From NCBI GenBank assembly GCA_018902385.1, contig JABSSW010000062.1, positions 62,001 through 126,000 of the forward strand: DNA of 64,000 nucleotides, given 5' to 3'. Position 1 is the stretch's first letter. Every line of letters begins with the position of its first letter. Shown here in pieces: positions 9,706-21,357 of this stretch. Below the pieces are notes generated by a model. It had not been told where the DNA came from, ran no database searches, and worked only from the letters and a program-made list of their open reading frames with translations. Origin of the DNA: Physcia stellaris (lineage: Eukaryota > Ascomycota > Lecanoromycetes > Caliciales > Physciaceae). A program made the translations under genes and the position numbers.

Positions 9706-10832
9706 TCTTCGCCTCAATGAATTGAACGCATCTTCAGATAGTCGCGTGAAGGTAGATGTGTTCATAATAGCGCCTCATCGCAAGAAAAAACAATTGTCCA
9801 TGAACATTCTCTTGACACGCGAAATGGAGGAATTATATGAACTACGATCCTCGATGCAGATCATACATCAAGTTCTCTCCTAGTAGCCAAGCGGTTTGAA
9901 TAGCTAGAAAGTTTTCGCAAGCTACCTATCATCAGTCAAGAGAACTACAACCTGCTTATATTAGAGATTCAATATCGCGATAAATCAAATGATTCAAATC
10001 AACATCGAGCCTTTCGATCCCTACACATAGAAACTCAAATAATGAAAAAACATACAAACATCTCAAAATCTCACGAGTGAAAATACTATCATTCGTTCAA
10101 AAGTCATCAAGTAATTCCGTAATTCGATGATCGCAGGATCGCAATCCTAATAATCTGAGTTTGGGAGTCTTTCAGTGGTAGACGGTCGGAGCAGGAGCCG
10201 ATCAGAGCAATACTCGGCCCGAGCAGTAGTCGGCCCGAGCTGCTGTATTCGACGTTTCTATCACTCGAAACCTCGATCGAGGTTTTTGGAGCGATTTTAT
10301 CGAGTTTTGAAGAGTTGACGGTCCGGTTGCGATGAATGGTAATTTGATACGGTGGGGATTAGCCGGCTTCGGTAGCACAGTAGAAACTCGAGACTTTAGT
10401 GACTGGAAACCTCGATTGAGATTTTCAACCCGATTTCATTGGATGCAGTAGTGTAGTGCAGCTAATAAGATAATTCGCAATTTGCTAGATGGCTTCGTAC
10501 GATAATACACATGCTGTGATTGTAAAATTCTTAAGTAGCCTCGTGGCTAAATACTCACAAGGTTTGAAGCATACTAGTTAAAACTACGAGACCCGACAAG
10601 GCAATTTTACAAAACCTTCGAGGTTGGTGATTTAAACCGCAGATTTGTGAACAGCGATGAGAGACATAAGCAGGTTTCAATAAAAACACTACAACAGCGA
10701 ATAAGGGTATCTCAAGTCAATCATACGAAAAAGCAACACCAAAAGGCACCTAACCATGCATCATGACCCCATCACCCTTCAAAGCCCAAAACCAACGCCG
10801 TACCAATGCCGCTAAAAGAACCGCCCCCTCCC
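9706..10832. other. AT-leaning intergenic DNA with degenerate repeats
   Basis: A 60-codon frame at 9706-9883 (basic, RVKVDVFIIAPHRKKKQ) has no recognisable match. Two related 42-bp words starting GAAACCTCGAT occur near 10269 and 10405. CGGCCCGAGC is repeated near 10212-10245. TTGTAAAATT recurs inverted near 10520 and 10605. Probably old repeat debris. Confidence 0.4.
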
Positions 10833-12638
10833 TCACAGCGCAGAAACATACTCCCTCATCCTCCCAAAATCCGGCCTCCCCAGCCCCGTCAGCGGATCCC
10901 ACCCAACAGTGGCATTCCACTTCGCGTACGGAATGACCGGGGCCCCCTCAAGCGTCATATTGGTACGCATATCCACACCATCGCATCCCCCAGCCTGACC
11001 TTCTACGATATCGCCCAGGGCCTCAAAACCCTTGGAATAGAGCCACGGGTTCAGGAATCCCAGTGCTGGCTTACCCTGACTTAATCGGATATCGTTGAGG
11101 AGACCGATAATGCCGGCGACGATGGGCGTAGAAGCGGAGGTCCCGCCGTTTGAAAGCAAGCGGTCGTTTTCGAAGGTTGCAATGGCGGGGAAATAGCTGT
11201 GCGCTGAGATATCTGGGTATGCCCTTCCCTTTTTGTTGAAGAATTGGCTCAGATACCCCAGCGTTTCGGGCTCGACTTTATTGTCCAGGTAATCGCCCAC
11301 GAACGCGCTTTGATATTTCGGCTGAGCGAAATAGTCGCTGAAGCCGCCACCGGAGGCATTCCATCCAATCTCGGGGTAATTTGCTTGCGTGCCTCCGACG
11401 GTGGTGACGTAGGGACAGCTGGCGGGGAAGATCGGCGTGAATCGCGGAGCCCTATCACCGGTGTTGGCTTCGCAGCTGCCGCCTAGTCCACTGTCGCCGC
11501 TGGCAGCGAGCACAGAGATGCCGCGGAGACCGAGCTGGCCGATCTGGTTGCAGACGCGGCGCGCGTAGGCTTCGGGGACGGTTTGTTCTTCATCGCCGTA
11601 GGAATGGGAGATTACATGCGGGAGGGCGCTGTTGGGCTGCGATAGTAGGTATTGGAAGTACTCGAGCCAGGCTTCGGAGGTAAGATCGGTGCCGTTATGT
11701 AGGTTGTCGGTGACTATTGGGGCGTTGCCGCCGGTGTTGTAGCTTGTTATGTTGAGGCCGGCTGCGACGCCTACCAGCAACTGCACGTCCATGTTGGCTT
11801 CGTCGTGGTTGTAGTCGTCGATTTCTTGGGTTTGGGTCCCGCCGTTGATGAATTCTACGCTGAAGCCTTGACGCGGGATGGAGAAGGCGTCCTCGTACAT
11901 GTAGAGATCGCTTGCCCGGGCGGATTGATTGAGGAAATTGGAAAAGGCAAGTTTGCTTTGGGGATTGGCGCTGGGCGTGTAATTGGCGGGGATGTTGTAC
12001 ATTTCATGCAGGCATTTGGGGGTTACCGCTTTACTGCAGGTTGAGTTGGCGAGGAAGGCGAGATCACTGGCGCTTTGGCGGGGCTTGAGAGATGGTTTCT
12101 GGATGGGTGCCATAGGGGAGGTCACGCCGAAGTAAGTTGTTGGGACAATGAGGTCGACGAATCGATAGAGCTCGTCGGGGACAGAGTAGGCATTTGTGCG
12201 CATCTTTTGGACGCCATTAACTTCGTAGTAGTTGAATCTAGTTTCGAGTAGTCGATTGACTGTGCTGACGTCTGACGTGAAGGTGATCCAGTAACCATCG
12301 GATGAAATCCGCTCTATACCATTCTCATGTAGCCATGCGGTGACGGCCATCTCGGACATCTCCGAGGGCCGTAGAAGCTGTTTCAACTGATTGTCTTCCA
12401 TGTATCTTCCATATTCGGATGATCCGGGAGTTGAGACGGCGTAGATTAGAGATTCGAGCTGATCGAGGTTCTGCTCTCGTAACCCGATCCTGAGAGTTAT
12501 CGGGGTGTCGTCCGAGGGTGTTGCCACTTGTTTCCAGTTCTTAGCTGTCGACCTCTCATGGATAGCAGCGAGAGTTGGAATGCTGAAGAGGTAAGCGATG
12601 ACCATGGCCCTAAGGCCTACATTACTCGAGAAAAGCAT
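10833..12638 (-). CDS. tripeptidyl-peptidase, sedolisin family (S53), secreted
   Basis: An intronless frame of 601 residues. Residues 1-25 are a signal peptide. About 32-175 form the pro-kumamolisin activation domain and about 200-600 the peptidase domain. The family's catalytic residues are all present: Glu280 and Asp284 (HDEANMDVQ), the oxyanion Asp349 (SHSYGDE) and the nucleophile Ser501 in NGGTSASTP. Calcium-site residues Asp543-Ile544 and the GWDPLTGLG loop (Asp581) are also kept. Sedolisins are acid-active serine-carboxyl proteases that remove tripeptides from N-termini, and fungi secrete them to feed on protein. Length is normal for the family and the gene looks intact. Clustering with the next genes is not evident. 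Confidence 0.95.
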   Translation of the reverse strand: MLFSSNVGLRAMVIAYLFSIPTLAAIHERSTAKNWKQVATPSDDTPITLRIGLREQNLDQLESLIYAVSTPGSSEYGRYMEDNQLKQLLRPSEMSEMAVTAWLHENGIERISSDGYWITFTSDVSTVNRLLETRFNYYEVNGVQKMRTNAYSVPDELYRFVDLIVPTTYFGVTSPMAPIQKPSLKPRQSASDLAFLANSTCSKAVTPKCLHEMYNIPANYTPSANPQSKLAFSNFLNQSARASDLYMYEDAFSIPRQGFSVEFINGGTQTQEIDDYNHDEANMDVQLLVGVAAGLNITSYNTGGNAPIVTDNLHNGTDLTSEAWLEYFQYLLSQPNSALPHVISHSYGDEEQTVPEAYARRVCNQIGQLGLRGISVLAASGDSGLGGSCEANTGDRAPRFTPIFPASCPYVTTVGGTQANYPEIGWNASGGGFSDYFAQPKYQSAFVGDYLDNKVEPETLGYLSQFFNKKGRAYPDISAHSYFPAIATFENDRLLSNGGTSASTPIVAGIIGLLNDIRLSQGKPALGFLNPWLYSKGFEALGDIVEGQAGGCDGVDMRTNMTLEGAPVIPYAKWNATVGWDPLTGLGRPDFGRMREYVSAL

Positions 12639-12753
12639 GGTGGTATACGTCCAACAATTGACAAAGGAAAACCGTAAGACCGCTAGAATGCAGGAATGAC
12701 GAGGAAACAGATCAGAGAGTGATGAAGATGATCATCATGTAGAGGAACGTGAG

Positions 12754-12762
12754 GATATATAC
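12754..12762 (-). promoter_or_regulatory. TATA-like box of the sedolisin gene
   Basis: GTATATATC on the minus strand, about 120 bp upstream of the ATG at 12638. Confidence 0.45.
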
Positions 12763-14617
12763 TCAAGTCCAACATCTGTCTCGCTGGGCAGAGGATTTAC
12801 CAAAGTGGCTAGTGAGGCTATGTAGATGTGAAGACTAAAATGCGAGCCCTATATTGGGATATGATCCTCCGCCAAGCTTCCATCCCATGAGACTTCATCA
12901 AAGCCTCTCGTACTGCCTACTGAAGCTGAGGGGGAAAAAAGATTGAACAACATGTGAGAAGATTGACGGCTGAAAATACACAGACGGCATGCCTTACCTA
13001 AATTGAAACCATGTGCTGTGATGTGGGGATTGGAAGCTCACCATTTGGAGAGGAGTCATGCGTCCACGAATGGGGACAAGAGGCGCGGTCTTCTTTATAA
13101 GGCGTAATGAGGGTTGAGAGCACGCGAAATATGCCAGTAGGTCTCCATGCTTCCGCAACTGGTGGTAGAAAATGAAATCCCATACATCCCACACGTCGCT
13201 CCTAAGATCTCAAACCACAAAAGTACCACCTCTTGAATTCATGATAAGCAGCAATGTTCGCACTTCGTTTCAATTTGCGGCTGGCATCATGTGTGTCCAC
13301 CATCGTTGTCACAATGGTGTTGTTGCAATGAGTCGAGGCTTTCGACTCCGTCTTCCAGAGGCTGCTGTGTATGTTGAGGTGGATGTCTACCTGACATTCT
13401 GAGACTACTTCAAAATGTTGGTAAATTGGAAAAGAAAATGCTTCGAGCCATGGTTTCATGTGCTTGAACAGCGAACCAAAGTGTGGGAGCAGACTGGAAG
13501 ATGGGGAGATTGGAAGGATGGGGGTGGGCAGGACAGATCGGCGGAGCGGAACCTATTCCCGGCTCCTGTGTTGGCTTGGCACTTGGCAGGGCTGACGTCG
13601 GCTATTTTTAACCCATCACCAGCATTCATTTCCATCCTTCCACTGCCATCCTACTTTTACTACACCTCCCACAGTCACTCGTGGATTTCTGAGTGGGTAC
13701 ATCAAGCCCGATCAGTTTCGCGTGATCAAGGGTGTGTATTCGAATATCGAATCATATTGCTCCAATGCTGGTCATACGGATTTTTACCAACGTAAGCCCT
13801 ACCTTGGAGATGCAAAATTGCTGGGAATACATTCTATTGCTGGATCTTCGCTTCATGACAGTCGCGAGCTCAAGCCCCCAGCAGAACAATCTCTGTTTAC
13901 TGATTCACAGGCATTCGTACAATGGCATTTTGGATCAACTACTGAACAAGCCTCAGCAGCTAATGCGAAACGTCAGAAAAGCGGCTTTGCGCCCAAATAT
14001 TCCGCAACTTGCAACACAAAGCGATATGTTACCGTTTGGATCACGTCTCGTTGGGCTTCGAGAAAATGCGGCCTTCAAGAGGAAATTTCCTCTCTAGACG
14101 CCATGGCTATGTCTATGGGAAAGGCTCTAAAAACTATTTTCTTGCTTTCCAAATTATCAGGGATCGAGCGTCAAGCGTAAATACCTATGAAGCATGAGAT
14201 CGAAGTTGACTCCTTCCCACAATATATCAACCGAGACAGGGAGTCGAGTCGCAGCAGTAATTTGATGAAGAGAAAATGTCCGTTTGAGAAAATCAAGATT
14301 GACATTAGCTTTGTATGGACGTACCTTATCACAATAATCTTAGGATCCAGGATCCTCGAACCCTTGAAGTCAAGCCCCGAAGGAATTGTGACTTGGCCAT
14401 AGCCACTCTGCGCGCACGCCATGTTGCCAATCACAAATTCTTGCTACCCCAAGCAAGGGAGTGAAACAACTCCCGAGATCGAAAAAGAGTATCGAAGAAT
14501 CACCATATCCCCACCCAGCCAGCAAGCCCTTGATCCCTCATAGACCAATATGTATCCGCGCAAAAACCCCATCGTAGAGTAGAGAATATTCATAATACAA
14601 TAAACAGAAGCATCCCC
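12763..14617. other. intergenic, with one unresolved transcribed-looking segment
   Basis: 13,570-13,690 reads like a fungal leader (C/T-rich with a TATTTTTAA box). Downstream lies a donor GTAAGC at 13,792 and a good branch point plus acceptor (CTGATTCACAG) ending at 13,910. The joined frames do not give one clearly protein-like product: two frames stay open to about 14,097 and 14,180. A small spliced gene is possible but unproven. The remainder holds nothing clear. Confidence 0.3.
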
Positions 14618-15698
14618 CTACTGCTCCTTAGGCTGATAAGGCCACCCCAAAACATTAGACGTCAGCATCTGCGTCTCCTGGATCTCCTTCGCTCGAGCTT
14701 TAAGCTGCTCCACGTCCCAATTCGCCCAGACGAATTTCCCGCGCAGGAAATGCGCTTCCGGGCTCGTCAGCCAGACGTTGAAGTGCGCGGACAATTTCAC
14801 TGTGATGGATATCAGCCAACTCACACGCGTTCTGAATAACAATCATCTTACCATCGTCGAACTGCATATTGCCTTTCCCCTCACTCGCCTGCCTCGCCAC
14901 CTCAGGCGCCATGTCTTTCGCCAAATCGGTCACTACCACCCCCGGATGCACGCTCGCGACGAACAGATCGGGATGCTCGAAAGCCAGGAACTCGAGCACT
15001 TTGAGCTGGGCCATCTTGGACGAGGTGTACGCCGAAGAGCCGGCTGAGGGGCCCTGGCCGGGAGGAATCTGCACGATTCCGGCGTTGATGCCGATTATTG
15101 AGGCGGAAGGGTTGTGGGTTGGGAGGAAGGATTGCGTGCTGATTATTATGCCTTTTACGTTTGTCTATGATTTTGAAGGGGAGAGGGTTAGATCGGTGAT
15201 GGAATGGGTATTCATCGATAGCTCGGCAAAGAATGCACGAGTCCGTCGAGAAACATAGGGGGAAAGAGAGGGATATCACACCTCGTAAACCCTCCACCAC
15301 TCCCCCAGCTCCGCCTCCTCAATCCGCGCCGGCTTCGCCACTACCCCCGCATTCAGGATCAGGATATCCCAGGGCCCAATCTCCTTCGCGGCTTTTCGCA
15401 CCGCATCCTCATCCGCTACATCTGCGATATGCGTCGTTACTTTCGTTTTGTGGCCTTCTCCTTGGATTATATCTTGCGTCTCGGATAATGTTCTCGGTGT
15501 CCGGCCCAAGATTGCGACATGTGCGGCGCCCGCTTCGGCGTATGCTTTGGCGGTTTCACGACCTATACCCGCTCCACCGCCGGTGATGACGATGGTTTTA
15601 CCGCTGACGCTGGCGGAGAGGGAGGGATTTGTGGGGGAAATGGCGGCGTAGGTTGTGTTGTGCCATTCGGAAGTTAGGGATGGGTAGGGGGCTTTCAT
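14618..15698 (-). CDS. short-chain dehydrogenase/reductase, 303 aa
   Basis: Three exons: 15698-15282, 15164-14852 and 14799-14618. The introns (117 and 52 nt) join in frame. The Rossmann fold shows the cofactor motif TGGGAGIG (about residues 39-46), the NAG motif (about 116-118) and the active pair Tyr185-x3-Lys189 in SSAYTSSK. NVKG (141-144) spans the first splice, which supports the join. The C-terminus (LRGKFVWANWDVEQLKARAK) matches a common fungal SDR subfamily. Where many SDRs keep the catalytic Ser, about 13 residues before the Tyr, this one reads GINAGIV, so the Ser may be absent. It is a cytosolic NAD(P)-dependent oxidoreductase of unknown substrate. No biosynthetic core gene lies beside it. 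Confidence 0.9.
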
Positions 15699-17281
15699 GG
15701 TTGGATTAGCTGTGGGTGGATGTGTCTGTGTTCAAACAGAATGGCGGATGTTCTTAGAGGTAGTAGACTAATTGAGATAGGACGGTTGGGGGGATTGATA
15801 GATCAAAGGGTGCTCCGCCTTTTTAAAGCAAAAAGCGTTTGTCAGCTTTGTCAGCTTGGTGTTCGTATCAAGTTACATCGTGAGTCATCGTCCTGCAGTC
15901 TTCGGCGGCTTTTGTGCCAAAGTCCGAGAAATATGTCCGATGGTGCAAGATCAGATTCATCTCGCTATGAATCTTCCTTGAACCGCCTTGAGGTGAAGAA
16001 ACCCTACAGTAGATTGCAATACGTTCCCGTCGATATCAATCTTGCATGATCTATTGCTATTTCCTCCCTCGCTGGATCAATATTCGAGTATCCGACCTCA
16101 CCCGATCTGGCATCAACGACCTCATTGTTCATGTAAAACCACTTGATGTTCTTTCTATTGAAGGTACAAGCGTCCCTTTTGACCTCTGGTTCACAGTGAA
16201 ACATCTCCCGAAGGCCAGAGTTCGCTGCGCGAGGAACTTATGTCGCCGCCCGATACTTGTATGACGATGGCGTGAGCGTTGAATTGCTGCTATAGTTACA
16301 TTCATTAAGATGACATTTTAGGAGAAATGCCAATGTCCGAGGAGCTACGGAACGCATTATGCGTAGAAGGATATGCGGACTATTACCCGTGATGAGCGTA
16401 CAATCGTCGGACATGCTCGGACAGCAGACCTTTGGAAGAAGTTGCAAATGATTTCATGAGTCTGTATCTAACAACTCGCTTGGTTTCTAGATACGGGCAG
16501 TCATAACGTTTGCGCTTTCCCCTTGTTGCTGGCAAACCCGAAGAACTGGTACTCTGTTTGATGAACTACAAAGTCAGGCCCAGGTGTGGCCTGTCTGTAG
16601 TCAGCTGAAAGGATGGATGTTTAATGAACGATATTATTTCCAGCCAGATTCCCATTACGGAGGAAAGAGGAGGGCCTAGCCAGTCATGCGACAGCTTCCT
16701 CTCACTTGCCACAATGCAACAGCTCATGAGATCTTCGCCAATCTCGCATGACGTTCACCTGTCTTGTTGAAAAAGAAAGAGTGGCTAAATTTCCAAAGTC
16801 CAGCTGAACGCGTTTCAGGATAGCTCCTCGAATCTTATCGCCACACACACCCAGTACGGCCCCCAATCATGCGACCGGCACAAAGATCGTGGATGACGAA
16901 ATTAACATGTTTGAAAGGGTTGTACAATCTGAGATGGATGCGGGCCGTTGGAAACGTCTTCCAGAACCAAATGGAAAATGCTTGTCTGGGCTTGAACAGT
17001 CCCAATCGAGAAAGGGAAGAAGGGGACAACCCATTACACCTTGCTCTGGTACACGAATGGGCCCATCCACGAGCCGTGTACAGCGGAGATGAGCTGCTTG
17101 TGTATACTCCGCTCTTAGCTGGCAATATCAATTCAGAGATGGGGCCAACTTCAACATTTTCAGGCCAGACCATGATATGGGACCATCGTGCGGTTTCGTG
17201 TGGCTTCGTAGGCAGATTCTTGACGAGCCTGAATTAGGAGACTCATAATCCTTAGCATGTAAGATTAGAGTAGAGACCGCA
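15699..17281. other. intergenic, no gene recognised
   Basis: TTTAAA near 15,831-15,837 may serve the dehydrogenase promoter. Overlapping frames at 16,004-16,264 and 16,835-17,237 on both strands have no motif, signal peptide or convincing splice sites. Confidence 0.35.
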
Positions 17282-17288
17282 TATAAAA
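17282..17288 (+). promoter_or_regulatory. TATA box
   Basis: TATAAAA 116 bp upstream of the ATG at 17,404. Confidence 0.55.
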
Positions 17289-17403
17289 GCCCAGTGAGGC
17301 CCAGAGAATGAGAAGCCAGACTCGTGTCGACATTCATTCATCCAGCTCCAAGTCTCATTCTTCCAGTCTTTCTATCTTCGTCAACTCCCTACCTGCTTTC
17401 ACC

Positions 17404-19203
17404 ATGCTCAAATCAGCCAGGGTTGCACTACTTCTCGCATCGGTCGCTTCGGCCAACATCAATTGTCTGAAGGTCGGTCAGACAGCGACCGCACATTGGG
17501 TCGACAAAACTACGAAAGCGACCTGCTCTTGGACCGGTACCGTTGGTAGCAACTTTGGCCAAAATCCTACGAATAAGCAAGAGTATAGTAATCCATCTCC
17601 CTGATAGCGAACTCTGAGCTGATGGTTTTTTAGTTATGGCTGTAATGGACGGTACGTAAGCCAATGATGAAGCAGGCTGTATCCTCAGGTAGCCAATGAG
17701 GAAGCTTATGTCTTGGGATAGATGTGGTGCAGGTTGTAGCGGTGGTCCGCTCGTGGGGCTTTCGGGAAACGCTTAGTGAGTCTTGATGGTCGCCTTTTAA
17801 TTAATCCCTAACCTGGAGATACATAGTACTCAAAACTGTTGGTCCCACGATATCTGCTCCTGGTTTAACAATGCCACGGCGGGAAGCGCGTAAGAGCAAC
17901 CAATATGCGAAGGAACATTGTCTTCTACGTGGAAGCTAACGTGATTTGATAGGGATAAACACTGCGGTCTAGCCTTCGATAGAACATCCGACGATAACGT
18001 TCTTGGCTTAAGAAAAGGTTGTGGGGCTACAAATCCTAAGAATGCGGTTCATGTACCCACAAACAAGCCCATTTGTACCCCAGCTAAGCAAACCACTTCG
18101 GGAAGTACTTCGAGCCTTGGATCGGTGCTTGGTGGGGCTGCTTCGAACTTAGCAAACGCGATTGGAGGAGCATTGGCGAATGGCTTAATTGGTGGTTCAA
18201 CTTCCGGTCGTAAGGAGGATCTAGCTCGACCTCTGGTGGAAAGAAAGGAGCTGGAACTGGCTCAACTCCTAGTGCCAATGGAGGATCGACACCCAGCAAC
18301 AGTGAAGCGGCTGGAGTTTCTGGAACAAGCCCACTCGACGGACCAGGTCAGGATACAGTCAATGGAGCACCTGGTTCGACGCCCACCAACCCCACAGCAG
18401 GGACAAGTCCAGTCGACCCAGCAATGGTCCCGGTCGGTCCAACAAGTCCAGCCAGCTCAGCAGCAATCCCGATTGATTCAGCAAATTCAGTCGACCCAGC
18501 AATAGTCCCGGCCGATCCAACAACTCCAGTCAATCCAGCAGCAGCCCAGGCCGGTCCAACAAATCCAGTCGACCCAACGGCAGTCTCTCTCACTTCAGTT
18601 AATCCAGTCGACTCAGCAGCAGTCCCACAAGTCCCGGCGCCAGTCCCAACAGTTCCCATCGATCCATCAGCAGGACCAAATCCAGTTGATCCAGCATCAG
18701 TCCCGGTCGATCCAGCGGCTGTCCCAGTAGATCCTGCAGTTGTACCCGCGGATCCAGCAATTGCCCCGGTTGACCCAGTGACAGTCCCAACCGACGCAAC
18801 TGAAGTAGCCCCAGTCGATCCAGCAGCAGGAGCCACTCCAGATGAGGGAACCACCCCAGCTAACGGGGGAGAAGATCCTGCAGCTGGCTCTACCCCTGGT
18901 GACCCAGATGACGATGAAGCTTCTGACCCAGGGCTCGGCGAAAGTGGAGTTTTTGGTGGTTTTGGAGATATAGGCGACGTCAGCAGTGCCGGTGATGGCG
19001 GAAACCTTGGCGGCGTTGTAGATACAGAAGATGGCGAAAATGCTAACGGTGCTGGAGAAACTGCTGACCCTGGCGATGCTGGCGATTCTAGTGGCGCTGA
19101 CCTCGCAGACTTTGGAGACGGCGCTGACTCCAGCGACGGAGAAGATATTGGAGGAGATTTTGGTTTCCGTCGGTCAAGATTTGCTCGACGACTGCGCAGC
19201 TGA
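17404..19203 (+). CDS. secreted Cys-rich protein with Pro/Val/Asp repeat and acidic tail
   Basis: Exons are 17404-17582, 17634-17651 (18 nt), 17722-17775, 17827-17889 and from 17953 on. All four introns are standard and keep frame. After the signal peptide (MLKSARVALLLASVASANIN) comes a Cys domain with YGCNGRCGAGC and YTQNCWSHDIC. The latter resembles a family of fungal secreted proteins with a conserved NCW/CL-x-HD-x-C motif, recalling the His-Asp of phospholipase A2. Then follow a Ser/Gly linker, a long xPVDPAxVPxDPA repeat, and a Gly/Asp/Ser-rich acidic tail ending FRRSRFARRLRS. The repeat and tail lie in a different frame from the Cys domain. A switch is needed between about 18,205 and 18,260, which means a missed intron, an indel or an assembly error. 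The function is unknown; a cell-wall or matrix role is a guess. Confidence 0.65.
18370..18845 (+). repeat. coding minisatellite (VDPA repeat)
   Basis: Degenerate tandem units of about 24-36 bp built on GTCGACCCAGCAGTCCC, encoding VDPAxVPVDPA. The array is also open in a Gln/Ser-rich alternative frame that stops at 18,505, which shows how tandem DNA can keep several frames open. Confidence 0.75.
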
Positions 19204-19623
19204 AACAGGTTGTAAAGGTTCCCGAAAGGATTTGTACATCGTCATTGGCTTCAACAAGATATCGCCATCGAGTTGATCTCATGCTTTGCGCTGACTTGTT
19301 TAGTTCCGCTGGATATTTTGTATTTCCTTACAAAGACTTTTCTGTCTGGCTTGTACATGCTTCCACTTTTACATGTTATTCTTTCTAGGTCTGGCACCAC
19401 GTTACTGTTAATATAGATTATAAGAAAAATTAGCCAGATAGCTGCATCGGCTATCGAGCATTTTGTGTGCAATTACTCCGATGTTGTAGTTTGTCCCGGT
19501 CACATAGGTGGTCTCATCTAAGTAGGGTGAATGTTGTCTGTCCAGAGAGAAAGTATCAGCAAGCGTCATAATCTTCATCCGTTGAGCGGACCTTGAATTA
19601 GAATCTGTGCTACCGCGAGCTCA
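19204..19623. other. intergenic between convergent genes
   Basis: Lies between the 3' ends of the Cys-rich gene (plus) and the transcription factor (minus). Nothing coding is seen. Confidence 0.5.
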
Positions 19624-21357
19624 TCATTTAATACCAGTGAAAGACGGAAGCCGGGTATACTCGAGTCTGTCCGCCAAAACGATAGCTTGCTGAATACCCA
19701 GGCACTGGCTAATGCGTCTCAGAGTCTTGATAACCCAGCGAAGGACGGGTTCCGTAACGATATCGGTCATGCCAACCAGGAACAGCGCCCACGGTAACTG
19801 ATACGACGAGGTACGAAGCAGTGGTACTGAGGTACTGGCTAAGTCTTCGGGGATACCTGACCTACTGTCCATGAATCCCGACCACATTTGCCCTTGTCCC
19901 CTCGGCAGTGTAGGCTCACGCGACCCGAAATTACTGTCATGTGAATCGGCATCCGAGCCTAAGGTGTAGCCCAGGTGCTGTGGTACGCTGGCTATGATGT
20001 CAGAACTTGTTTGGTATAGCGTGTCGGTTGACTTTTGGAGCTGATCGGTGTACATTCTCTCGACAAAAAGTGGTGGTTTCAACGAAAAACCCTGAAGTAG
20101 TACATTGCGGATTATCTCGTTTAGCATGATCCTCATGGTGCGCATCCCATTCCACATCATTGCGGAAAGAGCATGCTGGTAGACGTGATAATAGCCTGTG
20201 TACACCAGCTCTGGGTCCTGGTCTGTATAGACTGTGGAGTACGTCAAATCATGAGATGGGCGGGAAAATATCAGGGTAAGCTCTTTGTCTAATTCCAAAC
20301 ATCTGCTGAGAATAAACTGTAGATTGGTGATTTTTCCGCTTTTGACTCTGGCGAAGAATGTGGTGAAGTCTATAAGTACTTGATGGTTTCGCCAGATCAA
20401 ATTGTTGGTGTCGATAAACTTGCCCAGATGCCTGCGTAATTCATGGATGTGTTCAGGCATTTCGATTTCCTGTTGCAGGCAGCTTGTTGCCAGGCTCGCC
20501 GTAATTTGACCGAACAGACGTCTCCCAGCCAGGGTGGAAAGCTGCTCGGGGCCGCGGATTTTCATGAGTGCAGAGGCTCCATTTAGATGAGCAGCCCAAG
20601 CAATCAGAGAGTTCTCGGAGCGGCCGACCAGAGTTTCGAAGATACCTAAGACCATGACTGCCATGAGTGTAGAGTCCTTTTTAGCCTCGACAGGAGATTG
20701 CAAGGCAACATTGAGATGTCGCACAGCAGAGAGATATTGTTTCTTGGCCTCTACCAAGAGGGCTGGTGCCTTGGCCACATTCGAGAAGCCGGCTAGTCCG
20801 ACCGCTTTGATGCTACTCAAGAGGTTATCGCCTAGCTCATAATCTGGATGTGTTTGCATGTGCTCAATGAAGCCTCTCGACGGGACGTCGATGCCTGCAA
20901 CATGATTGGAAAAGAAGAAATTGACAGCGCGCTCGTCAATTGTAGGAGCTAGATGAGGCATAATCGAAAATGTGTCTGGCGAGGACGCTGAAGATTGACT
21001 GCTTGCGACCTGCCTGGAGGAATCCTCTGAAGTGGGCGGACTTTCAACATATCTAGGCGTGAAAGTTTTCGAACATGCTCTGCTCTTTGAGACTATCCGA
21101 GCCTCCACTTTCCTCGCCGTCTGGTCGTTCTCATTATGGAATATTAGGTCAATTTGATTCCGATATCCGAGACATTGACGTTTGAGATTGCTGCAGTTAA
21201 TGCATGCAGGCCGCGTTTGATCACACTGAGGCTGGTCAGTAAGCCTTCAAGTCTAGAACTGGACAGCAGCGCGAAGCTAATCAATTAAGGCACATACTTT
21301 GACCTTCCTCTGGCGACACGTGAGGCACCCTTTGGATGGAGTGCCGCGGTACACCAT
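19624..21357 (-). CDS. Zn2Cys6 transcription factor, 553 aa
   Basis: Exon 1 is 21357-21298 and exon 2 is 21225-19624, with a 72-nt intron GTATGT...CTCAG. The intron splits the DNA-binding domain after residue 20. The binuclear zinc cluster is complete: Cys11, 14, 21, 28, 31 and 38 (CLTCRQRKVK, then CDQTRPACINC). A Ser-rich linker follows, and then a long helical region of about 450 residues of the Fungal_trans_2 (DUF3468) type, with conserved stretches such as MAVMVLGIFETLVG and AWAAHLNGASALM. It is a nuclear DNA-binding regulator. Targets are unknown; none of the adjacent genes forms an obvious regulated cluster. Length is typical and no defect is visible. Confidence 0.92.

Noticed and set aside
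18348-18854. Minus-strand Gly/Ser/Thr-rich frame
   Set aside because: Arises from the complement of the VDPA minisatellite; tandem repeats keep several frames open.
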